Assembly: GCF_005845215.1 (NCBI RefSeq)
Contig: NZ_SPHO01000001.1
Location: 357,146 to 421,145, forward strand
Length of the DNA stretch: 64,000 nt
Reading direction: 5' to 3'
From: Clostridium sp. 1001271st1 H5
GTDB taxonomy: Bacteria; Bacillota; Clostridia; Lachnospirales; Lachnospiraceae
The stretch's first letter is position 1, and every line of letters begins with the position of its first letter. Positions 32,993 through 41,377 of the stretch are shown here, piece after piece. The notes under the pieces were generated by a model, which was not told where the DNA came from, ran no database searches, and saw nothing but the letters and a program-made list of their open reading frames with translations. Made by a program: the position numbers and the translations under genes.

Positions 32993-34268
32993 GCTTCAGC
33001 TGGATTTGAGTAAGGAATATGGAATTGTCCTGGAGGGGGGCGGGGCCAAAGGCGCCTATCAGATAGGCGCCTGGCGCGCGCTCCGGGAAGCAGGCATCAG
33101 GATAAAAGGCGCGGCGGGTACTTCCGTCGGCGCCCTGAACGGCGCCCTCATTTGTATGGATGACTTTGAAAAGGCAGAGCGCATATGGGAGAATATCAGC
33201 TATTCCAGGGTTATGGATGTGGATGATGAACTTATGGACCGTCTGAGAAAATTCAGCCTTAAGAATATTTCCAGCCTTGCATCCCTTAATGTGGGAGAAT
33301 TAATAACCGGAGCCATACGTGTTCTGAGAGACGGCGGATTTGATATCGCTCCGCTCAGGGCTTTGATTGATGATGTGGTGGATGAGGAAAAGATACGAAA
33401 TTCAGACAGGGAACTCTATGTGGTAACATACTCCATTTCCGACCGGCATCCCCTTATTGCCAATGTAAAGGAGGCTCCGGAAGGCGGGATGGCTGACCTG
33501 CTCATGGCCAGCGCCTATCTGATTGGCTTCCGCCAGGAACGGCTGGGCGGTAAGTATTATATGGATGGCGGAGGAATCAATAATGTGCCGGTGGATGTAC
33601 TTCTGGACAGAGGATATAAGGACGTGATTGTCCTGAGGATATATGGCTATGGGGTGGATACGGAAAAGAAACTGGAAGTGCCGGAGGGAGTAACCCTGTA
33701 CCATGTGGCGCCCAGGAGGGATTTGGGAGGCCTTCTGGAGTTTGACAGACGCAGGGCCAGAAGAAACATGCTGCTGGGATATTTTGACGGCAAACGCATG
33801 CTCTACGGACTGGCAGGACGTGTCTATTATATTGACGCGCCGGAAGGCGAGCCATATTATTTTGATAAGATGATGTCGGAGATGCAGACCCTTCTTTCTT
33901 ATATGGAGCAGGAGAGGAAAGATGAAGGGGAGACGAAAAACGGGCGGGAAATACCCATGCAGGCCCCCTTAACCCAGGCGCCTTTGGACCAGGCTGTTTT
34001 GTCCCGGGAATCCATTCCCGCATACCCCGGGTACCGCATTTTCACAGAGCAGATATTCCCGCGGCTGGCAAAGGAACTGAAGCTGAAGGAGGGGTGGGAC
34101 TACAAGGATTTGTACCTGTCTATACTGGAGGATTTGGCAAAACAGTACCGTATCAGCCGTTTTAAAATTTATACAGTGGAGGAGCTGCTGCGCCTGATAC
34201 ACAAAAAAGCGGGTACCGCGGCATTAAAAGCCATGATACCGGTACTTGACAGCGGCACTCAGGTGTAG
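32979..34268 (+). CDS. Patatin-like phospholipase
   Basis: A 429-residue patatin-family lipid acyl hydrolase. The oxyanion motif GGGAKG is near residue 15, the nucleophile Ser is in GTSVG (~48-52), and the catalytic Asp is in DGG (YMDGGGINNVP, ~190). A C-terminal extension of ~150 residues beyond the core is unrecognised. The start is GTG 32979 inside the end of the NfeD-like gene, indicating coupling. No signal peptide is seen, so it acts in the cytoplasm or at the inner membrane face. The promoter of argF overlaps its last codons. Confidence 0.88.
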   Translation: MDIIKLQLDLSKEYGIVLEGGGAKGAYQIGAWRALREAGIRIKGAAGTSVGALNGALICMDDFEKAERIWENISYSRVMDVDDELMDRLRKFSLKNISSLASLNVGELITGAIRVLRDGGFDIAPLRALIDDVVDEEKIRNSDRELYVVTYSISDRHPLIANVKEAPEGGMADLLMASAYLIGFRQERLGGKYYMDGGGINNVPVDVLLDRGYKDVIVLRIYGYGVDTEKKLEVPEGVTLYHVAPRRDLGGLLEFDRRRARRNMLLGYFDGKRMLYGLAGRVYYIDAPEGEPYYFDKMMSEMQTLLSYMEQERKDEGETKNGREIPMQAPLTQAPLDQAVLSRESIPAYPGYRIFTEQIFPRLAKELKLKEGWDYKDLYLSILEDLAKQYRISRFKIYTVEELLRLIHKKAGTAALKAMIPVLDSGTQV

Positions 34269-34274
34269 TATATT
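34246..34274 (+). promoter_or_regulatory. Sigma-A promoter of argF
   Basis: TTGACA (34246-34251), a 17-nt spacer and TATATT (34269-34274). The -35 lies inside the patatin coding region and the -10 starts right after its stop. Confidence 0.75.
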
Positions 34275-34291
34275 ATGCATAAAGATGCATA
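34274..34291 (+). promoter_or_regulatory. ARG box (ArgR operator)
   Basis: An 18-bp site with arms TATGCAT (34274-34280) and ATGCATA (34285-34291) fits the ArgR consensus TNTGNATWWWWATNCANA at every defined position except one central base. It overlaps the end of the -10 and the transcription start of argF, which suits repression by ArgR with arginine. Confidence 0.75.
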
Positions 34292-34397
34292 AATATAAAT
34301 AACTATGCGTTATGAAATATGAATGCATGGTTATTTATTGCAAAAAAATCAAGCCGCAGACATGGCAGGACATGGGTGGTGGAATAGGGAGGATGCT

Positions 34398-35390
34398 ATG
34401 AATTTAAAAGGAAGACATTTTTTGACGCTGAAAGATTATACACCGGAGGAGATTACATACCTGCTGGATTTGGCGGCGGACCTGAAGGATAAGAAGAAAA
34501 AAGGAGTGCTGGTGGATTCCCTGCGCGGAAAGAATGTGGCCCTTATTTTTGAAAAGACCAGTACCAGGACGCGGTGCGCCTTTGAGGTGGCTGCCCACGA
34601 TTTGGGCATGGGCACCACCTATCTGGACCCGTCAGGGTCACAGATTGGAAAGAAGGAAAGCATTGCGGATACGGCAAGGGTTTTGGGAAGAATGTACGAG
34701 GGTATTGAGTACCGCGGTTTTGGACAGGAAATCGTGGAGGAGCTGGCAAAGTATGCCGGTGTACCTGTGTGGAACGGACTGACCAATGAGGACCATCCCA
34801 CCCAGATGCTGGCAGACCTTCTGACTATCCGCGAGCATTTGGGATGTTTAAAGGGCTTAAAGCTTGTGTATATGGGAGATGCGCGCTATAATATGGGTAA
34901 CTCCCTGATGATTGCCTGCACAAAGATGGGCATGCATTTTGTGGCCTGCGCTCCGGCTAAGTATTTCCCGGATGCAACGCTGGTCGAGGAATGCCAGGCC
35001 TATGCGGCGGCCAGCGGCGGTTCTGTCACCCTCACTGAGGATGTGGAGGAAGCTGTCAGGGGAGCGGATATCATTGATACGGATGTGTGGGTATCCATGG
35101 GTGAGCCTGATGAGGTATGGGAGGAGAGAATTAAGGACCTGACCCCATATAAGGTGACAAAGGCTGTCATGGACCAGGCTGGCCCCAAGGCCATTTTCCT
35201 GCACTGCCTGCCCTCTTTCCATGACCTTAAGACCAGGATTGGCAGGGAGATGGGAGAACGTTTCCATGTATCCGAGCTGGAAGTAACAGACGAAGTATTC
35301 GAGTCCGGTCAGTCAGTTGTGTTCGACGAGGCTGAGAACCGGATGCATACCATCAAAGCAGTCATGCTTGCAACGTTAGGAGAATCATAA
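34398..35390 (+). CDS. argF: Ornithine carbamoyltransferase
   Basis: A 330-residue transcarbamoylase forming citrulline from ornithine and carbamoyl phosphate. All signatures are present: the carbamoyl-phosphate loop STRTR (residues ~52-56), HPTQ (~133-136), the ornithine loop near [10 protein letters not shown], and HCLP (~270-273). ATG 34398 has GGGAGG 5 nt upstream; the frame begins earlier at 34323 without a site. An ARG box at the promoter indicates the biosynthetic role (argF) rather than catabolic arcB, since no arcA or arcC is adjacent. It is the likely first gene of a run through birA, mutY and the lipid kinase. Confidence 0.94.
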   Translation: MNLKGRHFLTLKDYTPEEITYLLDLAADLKDKKKKGVLVDSLRGKNVALIFEKTSTRTRCAFEVAAHDLGMGTTYLDPSGSQIGKKESIADTARVLGRMYEGIEYRGFGQEIVEELAKYAGVPVWNGLTNEDHPTQMLADLLTIREHLGCLKGLKLVYMGDARYNMGNSLMIACTKMGMHFVACAPAKYFPDATLVEECQAYAAASGGSVTLTEDVEEAVRGADIIDTDVWVSMGEPDEVWEERIKDLTPYKVTKAVMDQAGPKAIFLHCLPSFHDLKTRIGREMGERFHVSELEVTDEVFESGQSVVFDEAENRMHTIKAVMLATLGES

Positions 35391-35393
35391 TAT

Positions 35394-35696
35394 ATGCAGG
35401 GACAGAGAGGACGGAGTGAGCGCCATTCCGGGGTATTCCTGGACATGGTACACCTCATACTTGGGATTGCCATTGTAATCCTGGCTGTGCTGTCATTTAT
35501 CAATCCGGAGGGAAATCATATGCTTTTCCCTCTGGTGTTTTTACTGGCAGCCTTGTTAAACGCGGTAAACGGAATATTTGAGCTTAAGACCAGGGGAAGG
35601 GACAAGAAGAAGTTTGGCGCCAGTATCCTGCAGCTGGCTTTGGCGGCAGGACTTATGGTCCTTGGCATCTTAAGCGCCATCAGTATCTGGGCATAG
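35394..35696 (+). CDS. Small three-helix membrane protein of unknown function
   Basis: A 100-residue protein, starting 3 nt after the argF stop and ending 11 nt before birA, so it is embedded in an operon. The N-terminus is short and basic. Three hydrophobic helices follow at about 17-37, 43-61 and 76-98. I do not recognise the family with certainty; it resembles small DUF-type membrane proteins of Lachnospiraceae. AGGAGA lies about 10 nt before the start. Confidence 0.7.
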   Translation: MQGQRGRSERHSGVFLDMVHLILGIAIVILAVLSFINPEGNHMLFPLVFLLAALLNAVNGIFELKTRGRDKKKFGASILQLALAAGLMVLGILSAISIWA

Positions 35697-35707
35697 AGGA
35701 GCGGTAT

Positions 35708-36688
35708 ATGAAGGCAGAAATTTTGCGGATGCTTAAAAGCACCGGGGATTACCTGTCCGGACAGCAGCTGTGCGGGATGCTGGGAGTTTCCCGCACTGCT
35801 GTCTGGAAGGCTGTAGGTGAACTGAAGGAAGAGGGATATATCATAGAGGCGGTCCGGAACAGGGGGTACCGTCTTGTGGAAGGTGCTGACGTCATTACCC
35901 AGGCTGAGCTTGCATCCATGCTTCACACGCAATGGATTGGGACCAGGCTGGAATATTTTGATGAAACGGATTCCACCAACATAAGGGCCAGAAAACTGGC
36001 AGAAGAGGGGGCGCCCCACGGCACGCTGGTGGTGGCTGACCGCCAGACAGCCGGAAAGGGCCGGAGAGGCAGAAGCTGGGTTTCCCCGGCAGGCACAGGC
36101 ATCTGGATGAGCATGGTGCTCAGGCCGTCCATGGCCCCCATGAGCGCCTCCATGCTGACCCTTATTGCGGGGCTGGCAGTGGTAAAGGGAGTGAAGGAGA
36201 GCACGGGGCTGGAGGCCATGATTAAGTGGCCCAACGATGCAGTGCTCAATGGAAAAAAAATATGCGGAATCCTCACGGAGATGAGCACGGAAGTGGAATG
36301 CATCCGCTATGTGATTCCCGGAATCGGAATCAATGTGAATATAGACGATTTTCCGGAGGAAATCAGGGACAAGGCCACCTCCCTTAAGCTGGAGGCGGGC
36401 AGGAATATCAAGCGAAGTCCCGTCATTGCGGCGGTGGCAGACAGTTTTGAATATTATTATGATATCTTTATGAAGACAAGCAATATGTCAGGGCTTAAGG
36501 ATGACTATAATAAGGCCCTTGTGAATAAGGACCGGGAAGTCCTGGTGCTGGACCCCAGGGGACAGTATAAAGGCAGGGCCCTGGGAATTGATGATGAAGG
36601 CAGCCTTCTGGTCAGACAGGAGGACGGAAACGTATCAGCCGTCATTTCAGGAGAGGTATCGGTAAGAGGTATATATGGATATGTATGA
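35708..36688 (+). CDS. birA: Bifunctional biotin-protein ligase / biotin repressor
   Basis: A 326-residue BirA of the bifunctional type. The N-terminal winged helix-turn-helix (~1-60, LSGQQLCGMLGVSRTAVWKAV) binds operators. The central ligase domain has the biotinyl-AMP motif GKGRRGRSW (~118-126) and KWPND (~177-181). A short C-terminal SH3-like domain completes it. It attaches biotin to carboxylase carrier proteins and represses biotin genes when biotin is plentiful. AGGAGCG precedes the start. Its 3' end overlaps mutY by 14 nt. Confidence 0.94.
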   Translation: MKAEILRMLKSTGDYLSGQQLCGMLGVSRTAVWKAVGELKEEGYIIEAVRNRGYRLVEGADVITQAELASMLHTQWIGTRLEYFDETDSTNIRARKLAEEGAPHGTLVVADRQTAGKGRRGRSWVSPAGTGIWMSMVLRPSMAPMSASMLTLIAGLAVVKGVKESTGLEAMIKWPNDAVLNGKKICGILTEMSTEVECIRYVIPGIGINVNIDDFPEEIRDKATSLKLEAGRNIKRSPVIAAVADSFEYYYDIFMKTSNMSGLKDDYNKALVNKDREVLVLDPRGQYKGRALGIDDEGSLLVRQEDGNVSAVISGEVSVRGIYGYV

Positions 36689-37793
36689 TACAGGACATTT
36701 GTATGACCGCCTTCAGGTACTGGAGCGGGAGGAGGTGCCCCTGGACCGGAGGGAACGGCTTTGCGCCATGGAACGTCCTCTGCTGGCCTGGTATTCCTCC
36801 AGGGCCCGTTCCCTTCCATGGAGGGACGACCCAAAGCCATACCGGGTGTGGATTTCAGAAATCATGCTGCAGCAGACCAGGGTGGAGGCGGTCAAACCCT
36901 ATTTTGAGCGTTTTATGGAAGCGTTCCCCACTGTGGCCCATCTGGCGCAGGCAGAGGACGATTATCTCATGAAGATGTGGGAGGGCCTGGGATATTACAA
37001 CCGGGCCAGAAATTTAAAGGCAGCGGCCCGGATGATTATGTCAGAATACGGCGGCTGCCTTCCTGCATCCTTTGATGAACTGATTCGTCTGCCGGGAATC
37101 GGAAGCTACACAGCAGGAGCCATTGCCTCCATTGCCTATGGAGCTGCGCTGCCGGCCGTGGACGGCAATGTGCTCCGTGTTATTTCCAGGGTTCTTGGGG
37201 ACAGGGAGGATATAAAGAAAGCTTCTGTGAAGGCCGGCATTGAGGCAGAGCTTAAGGATGTGATGCCGAAGAATGAGGCCAGCCATTACAATCAGGGGCT
37301 CATTGAAATAGGAGCCCTGGTGTGCATACCGGGAGGTGAGCCCAGATGCGGCCAGTGCCCCCTGGCTTCGGTCTGCCTTACCGGAAAGAATGGCTGGTGG
37401 AAGGAAATTCCGTATAAATCTCCCAATAAGGCGAGGAAGATAGAGGAACGGACCGTTTTTATCATAGAATACCAGGACAAGGTGGCTATACGCAAGCGCC
37501 CTCCCAGGGGGCTGCTGGCCTCCCTTTACGAGCTTCCCAATATAGAGGGAAAGGCATCTGCGGCAGAGGTGCCCAAGGTGCTGGGAATTGAAGGGATGGA
37601 GGTGGAGTCAGTGGAGCCGCTGCCGGAGGCAAAGCATGTATTTTCTCATGTGGAATGGCACATGACCGGGTACAGGGTAGTTCTTAAAAAGGCAGAGGAA
37701 CCCTTATCCTGTTTCATGGTTTCAAGGGAAGAACTGGAGCACACCTACGCTTTGCCCAATGCATTTAATGCATATACAAAGCTGATTGGATAA
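36675..37793 (+). CDS. mutY: A/G-specific adenine DNA glycosylase
   Basis: A 372-residue MutY, which removes adenine mispaired with 8-oxoguanine. The catalytic Glu is in ISEIMLQQTRV (E62). The helix-hairpin-helix is LPGIGSYTAG, with the catalytic Asp in AVDGNV. The 4Fe-4S ligands are the C-x6-C-x2-C-x5-C set in CIPGGEPRCGQCPLASVC. A C-terminal NUDIX-like recognition domain follows (~250-372). An N-terminal extension of ~30 residues precedes the core. The start inside the end of birA indicates coupling; ATG 36681 is an alternative. Confidence 0.93.
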   Translation: MDMYDTGHLYDRLQVLEREEVPLDRRERLCAMERPLLAWYSSRARSLPWRDDPKPYRVWISEIMLQQTRVEAVKPYFERFMEAFPTVAHLAQAEDDYLMKMWEGLGYYNRARNLKAAARMIMSEYGGCLPASFDELIRLPGIGSYTAGAIASIAYGAALPAVDGNVLRVISRVLGDREDIKKASVKAGIEAELKDVMPKNEASHYNQGLIEIGALVCIPGGEPRCGQCPLASVCLTGKNGWWKEIPYKSPNKARKIEERTVFIIEYQDKVAIRKRPPRGLLASLYELPNIEGKASAAEVPKVLGIEGMEVESVEPLPEAKHVFSHVEWHMTGYRVVLKKAEEPLSCFMVSREELEHTYALPNAFNAYTKLIG

Positions 37794-37833
37794 GATTGAC
37801 AAAAATGGTTACACTGAAAGGGAGGAATGCAGG

Positions 37834-38739
37834 ATGAAAAAAATGTTGTTTGTATTCAATCCCCGTTCCGGTAAGGAACAGATTAAGGGACAGCTGATGG
37901 AAATACTGGACATTTTCACCAAGGCCGGGTATGAGCTGCGTGTCCACGTAACCCAGAAGCAGAGGGATGCCATGGAAGTGGTGGCCCGACTGGGTAAGAA
38001 GGTGGATGTGGTGGTGTGCAGCGGCGGTGACGGCACCCTCAATGAAACCGTATCCGGAATGATGAAGCTTAAGAAAATGCCGCTCCTTGGCTATATTCCT
38101 GCCGGCTCCACCAATGACTTTGCCACCAGTCTGGGAATACCCAAGCGCATGCCGCTGGCTGCCTGGGATATTGTGGAGGGAACTCCCTTTGCCATTGACA
38201 CGGGAACCTTCTGTGAAGACAGGAATTTCATGTATATTGCGGCCTTTGGGGCTTTCACGGAGGTGTCCTATGTGACATCCCAGGACAGGAAAAATCTGCT
38301 GGGACACCAGGCATATATGCTGGAGGGAGTAAAGAGCCTGGCAGGGCTGAAGCCCTATCACATGAAAGTGGAATGGGACGGGCAGGTGCTGGAGGAGGAT
38401 TTTGCCTTTGGTATGGTGACCAATACCATCAGCGTAGGCGGGTTTAAGGGACTGGTGAACCAGTCCGTGGCCCTTAACGACGGTCTTTTCGAGGTGCTGC
38501 TCATCCGGATGCCAAGAACGCCGGTGGATTTGAGCAATATCATCTCCTACATGTTTCTCAGGGAAGAACCCAATGAGTACGTGTATAAGTTTAAGACCTC
38601 GTCCATACGCCTTACTTCGGAACAGGAAGTGGACTGGGTGCTGGACGGTGAGTACGGCGGCTCCAGGACAGAGGTTACCATTGGAAATATCAGGGAAAAC
38701 ATACAGATTCTGCTGCGGAATCATCCGGAAGAGGAATAA
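37834..38739 (+). CDS. YegS/BmrU-type lipid kinase (diacylglycerol kinase family)
   Basis: A 301-residue lipid kinase with the diacylglycerol-kinase catalytic domain: FNPRSGKE at the N-terminus, the nucleotide loop CSGGDGTLNE (~63-72), and GSTNDFATSLGIP. The C-terminal beta-sandwich domain is present. The substrate is diacylglycerol or another lipid and is not assignable here. ATG 37834 has GGAGG 8 nt upstream; ATG 37786 upstream lies within mutY and has no site. It is last of the likely argF-to-kinase run. Confidence 0.9.
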   Translation: MKKMLFVFNPRSGKEQIKGQLMEILDIFTKAGYELRVHVTQKQRDAMEVVARLGKKVDVVVCSGGDGTLNETVSGMMKLKKMPLLGYIPAGSTNDFATSLGIPKRMPLAAWDIVEGTPFAIDTGTFCEDRNFMYIAAFGAFTEVSYVTSQDRKNLLGHQAYMLEGVKSLAGLKPYHMKVEWDGQVLEEDFAFGMVTNTISVGGFKGLVNQSVALNDGLFEVLLIRMPRTPVDLSNIISYMFLREEPNEYVYKFKTSSIRLTSEQEVDWVLDGEYGGSRTEVTIGNIRENIQILLRNHPEEE

Positions 38740-38793
38740 AGGCGGAAACAGGGATGATTCAAAAACAGGAATAAAAAATAATGTCGAAAATTG

Positions 38794-38822
38794 TTGAAAT
38801 AAGGTTTCCGATGGTATATAAT
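38794..38822 (+). promoter_or_regulatory. Sigma-A promoter of rpoD
   Basis: TTGAAA (38794-38799), a 17-nt spacer and TATAAT (38817-38822), about 50 nt before the GTG start. Confidence 0.7.
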
Positions 38823-38874
38823 GATAAGTTGTGGGAGTTTCCACATTTACCTTTAAGCGAAAGGACGTTTATCA

Positions 38875-40020
38875 GTGGAAAAGGACGATTTTTTAAAGAA
38901 GCTGGAAAAGCTGGTCGAACATGCAAAAACCAAACACAACACATTGGATGCAGGGGAGATTAATGATTTTTTTACCGGGGATAATCTGTCACCGGAACAG
39001 ATGGACCAAATTTACAGTTACCTGGAGGGCCGCAACATTGACGTGGTCCCGGTACTGGACGAAGCGATGCTTACCGAGGACACTGTTCTGCTTGATGACA
39101 TTGATTTAGACCTGGATTTAGACGATGACAGCTTCATTAAAGATGCAGAAGAGGAAGAAATCGACCTGGATGCAGTGGACCTGTTAGAGGGAATCGGAAC
39201 AGAGGACCCGGTCCGCATGTATCTCAAAGAAATTGGCACCGTGCCCCTTCTTACGGCAGACGAAGAGTTGGAACTGGCCCAGCGTAAGGCTGATGGCGAT
39301 GAGTTTGCAAAAGAGAGGTTAATCGAGGCCAACCTGCGTCTTGTAGTCAGCATTGCAAAGCGCTATACAGGCAGGGGAATGAGTTTCCTGGACCTGGTAC
39401 AGGAGGGCAATTTAGGACTGATTAAGGGCGTGGAAAAGTTTGACTATACAAAGGGTTACAAACTAAGTACATATGCTACATGGTGGATTCGCCAGTCCGT
39501 TACAAGGGCTTTGGCGGACCAGGCGAGGACAATCCGAGTACCAGTGCATATGGTAGAGACCATCAACAAGATGTCCAAGATGCAGAGAAAGCTGACGCTG
39601 GAGCTGGGCTATGAACCTTCCGTAACAGAACTGGCAGAGGCTCTTGATATGACGGAAGATAAGGTCATGGAAATCATGCAGATTGCCAGGGAGCCAGCCT
39701 CCCTTGAAACACCCATTGGCGAGGAGGATGACTCCAACCTGGGCGATTTCGTGGCGGACAACAATGTGGTGACTCCGGAAGGCAATGTGGAATCCGTGAT
39801 GCTGCGGGAACACATTGACGCTCTTTTGGGAGATCTTAAGGAGAGGGAGCGCCAGGTTATTGTGCTGCGGTTTGGACTGGAGGACGGCCATCCCCGTACA
39901 TTGGAGGAAGTGGGCAAGGAATTCAATGTAACCAGGGAGCGCATCCGTCAGATTGAAGCCAAGGCTCTCAGAAAGCTGCGCAATCCGGTGAGAAGCAAAC
40001 GAATCAGGGATTTCCTGTAA
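38875..40020 (+). CDS. rpoD: Primary sigma factor RpoD/SigA
   Basis: A 381-residue group 1 sigma-70 factor. An N-terminal region 1.1-like segment (~1-100) is rich in Asp and Glu. Region 2 holds the core-binding and melting sequences [24 protein letters not shown] and [24 protein letters not shown] (-10 recognition). Region 3 follows, and region 4 carries [28 protein letters not shown] (-35 recognition). The start is GTG 38875 with AAAGGACG about 8 nt upstream. Its own promoter and terminator flank it. No dnaG is directly upstream, unlike in many Firmicutes. A second, similar factor lies at 48740. Confidence 0.95.
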   Translation: MEKDDFLKKLEKLVEHAKTKHNTLDAGEINDFFTGDNLSPEQMDQIYSYLEGRNIDVVPVLDEAMLTEDTVLLDDIDLDLDLDDDSFIKDAEEEEIDLDAVDLLEGIGTEDPVRMYLKEIGTVPLLTADEELELAQRKADGDEFAKERLIEANLRLVVSIAKRYTGRGMSFLDLVQEGNLGLIKGVEKFDYTKGYKLSTYATWWIRQSVTRALADQARTIRVPVHMVETINKMSKMQRKLTLELGYEPSVTELAEALDMTEDKVMEIMQIAREPASLETPIGEEDDSNLGDFVADNNVVTPEGNVESVMLREHIDALLGDLKERERQVIVLRFGLEDGHPRTLEEVGKEFNVTRERIRQIEAKALRKLRNPVRSKRIRDFL

Positions 40021-40093
40021 ATCTAGCTGTGCAGGGGCTTTCAGAAAGTCCCTGTCATGGTGTCATGGTGAAGGAATTATGGGCGAGTCATGA

Positions 40094-40126
40094 AGAGAGG
40101 CCGTAAACGGGCGGCCTCTCTTTTTG
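40094..40126 (+). terminator. Intrinsic terminator of rpoD
   Basis: AGAGAGGCCG (40094-40103) pairs with CGGCCTCTCT (40112-40121), followed by TTTTT. Confidence 0.85.
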
Positions 40127-40186
40127 GCAGGCAGAAATATGGGAATCGTCCGGGCATGGCCCGGCGCAGGAAAGGACGGTAAGGAA

Positions 40187-40834
40187 ATGACACAGCCAGG
40201 ACAGAAGCGCAACTTCCAGAGGGAATTGGACCGGATTATAGAGGGGCTGCAGGGAGAGAGACGCATTCCCAGGCTGCTGCTGCACAGCTGCTGCGCGCCC
40301 TGCAGCAGCTATGTGCTGGAATACCTGAGCCAATATTTTGATATAACGGTGTATTATTACAACCCCAATATATTTCCTCCGGCAGAGTATGAGGCCAGGG
40401 TGAAGGAGCAGGAACGGCTGATACAGGAAATGAAGCTTTCAAGGCCGGTCAGGTTCATGGCGGGCAGCTATGAACCGGAGGAATTCTTCTCTGCTGCCAG
40501 GGGCCATGAGAAGGACCCGGAGGGAGGAGAACGGTGCCGGCGGTGTTATGAGCTGCGGCTCCGCCAGGCCGCGGATACCGCCAGGGCAGGCGGCTATGAT
40601 TATTTTACCACCACCCTTTCCATCAGCCCGTTGAAGAATGCCGCGTGGCTCAATGAAATAGGAAACAGGCTGGCCCTGGAATACGGTGTGCCATATCTTG
40701 TTTCCGACTTTAAAAAACGCAGTGGTTATAAGCGCTCCGTGGAGCTTTCCACCTTGTACGGACTGTACAGGCAGGATTACTGCGGCTGTGTCTACTCCCG
40801 GGCAGAGGCGGAAAAAAGACGTGGTCAGGCATGA
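40187..40834 (+). CDS. queH: Epoxyqueuosine reductase QueH
   Basis: A 215-residue QueH protein that reduces epoxyqueuosine to queuosine in the tRNA wobble position without cobalamin. The cysteine sets for its Fe-S cluster and metal are present: LLLHSCCAPCSS near residue 28, CRRCYELRL centrally, and DYCGCVYS at the C-terminus. ATG 40187 is preferred, being preceded by AAAGGA at a usable distance and giving the usual family length. ATG 40139 in frame is possible, and TTG 40124 lies in the rpoD terminator tail. Confidence 0.9.
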   Translation: MTQPGQKRNFQRELDRIIEGLQGERRIPRLLLHSCCAPCSSYVLEYLSQYFDITVYYYNPNIFPPAEYEARVKEQERLIQEMKLSRPVRFMAGSYEPEEFFSAARGHEKDPEGGERCRRCYELRLRQAADTARAGGYDYFTTTLSISPLKNAAWLNEIGNRLALEYGVPYLVSDFKKRSGYKRSVELSTLYGLYRQDYCGCVYSRAEAEKRRGQA

Positions 40835-40875
40835 CGTACATTGTGAAAAAGTTGCTTAGGATTTGTCCGATTAAC

Positions 40876-40904
40876 TTGACATAAGAAGTCAGATGTAATA
40901 GAAT
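40876..40904 (+). promoter_or_regulatory. Sigma-A promoter of the HPr gene
   Basis: TTGACA (40876-40881), a 17-nt spacer and TAGAAT (40899-40904), 67 nt before the start codon. Confidence 0.75.
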
Positions 40905-40971
40905 CTTTCATAAGGGACATGGGCGTCGGCAGTGTCCGAGAGTACAAAATAGTGAATAAGGAGAGTGTATT

Positions 40972-41238
40972 ATGATTAGCAAAACATTAACGGTTGTAAA
41001 TCCATCCGGATTACACTTAAGACCAGCAGGAGTTCTTTCACAGACAGCTATGAAGTTCAAGAGCGACATCACAATTGAATGTGGGGAGAAGAAGATTGTT
41101 GCTAAGAGCGTTCTGAACGTGATGGCAGCCGGAATTAAGTGCGGCACTGAGATTAACCTGATTTGTGATGGCGAGGACGAGGAAGAGGCTATGAAGACCC
41201 TGACCGAGGCCATTGAGAGCGGATTAGGCGAGATGTAA
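40972..41238 (+). CDS. ptsH: Phosphocarrier protein HPr
   Basis: An 88-residue HPr. His15 in GLHLRPA is the site phosphorylated by enzyme I for sugar transport. Ser46 in KSVLNVM is the regulatory site used by HPr kinase in Firmicutes, so it can take part in carbon catabolite control. Because His15 is intact it is not a Crh-type protein. It has a strong promoter, an AAGGAG ribosome site and its own terminator, and is not next to ptsI. Confidence 0.93.
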   Translation: MISKTLTVVNPSGLHLRPAGVLSQTAMKFKSDITIECGEKKIVAKSVLNVMAAGIKCGTEINLICDGEDEEEAMKTLTEAIESGLGEM

Positions 41239-41288
41239 TCTGCCTTTGCAGGAGCATAATTAAATTGAATTCACTAAGAATGACCGCA

Positions 41289-41320
41289 GGCGGTACCTAG
41301 AGACAGGTGCCGCCTTTTTT
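41289..41320 (+). terminator. Intrinsic terminator of the HPr gene
   Basis: GGCGGTACCT (41289-41298) pairs with AGGTGCCGCC (41305-41314; one G-U type pair), followed by TTTTTT. Confidence 0.88.
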
Positions 41321-41377
41321 GGTTCCGAATTAGTTTATAAAATCCCCCCATTTATGCAAAGAAAGGAAGAAAGATTT

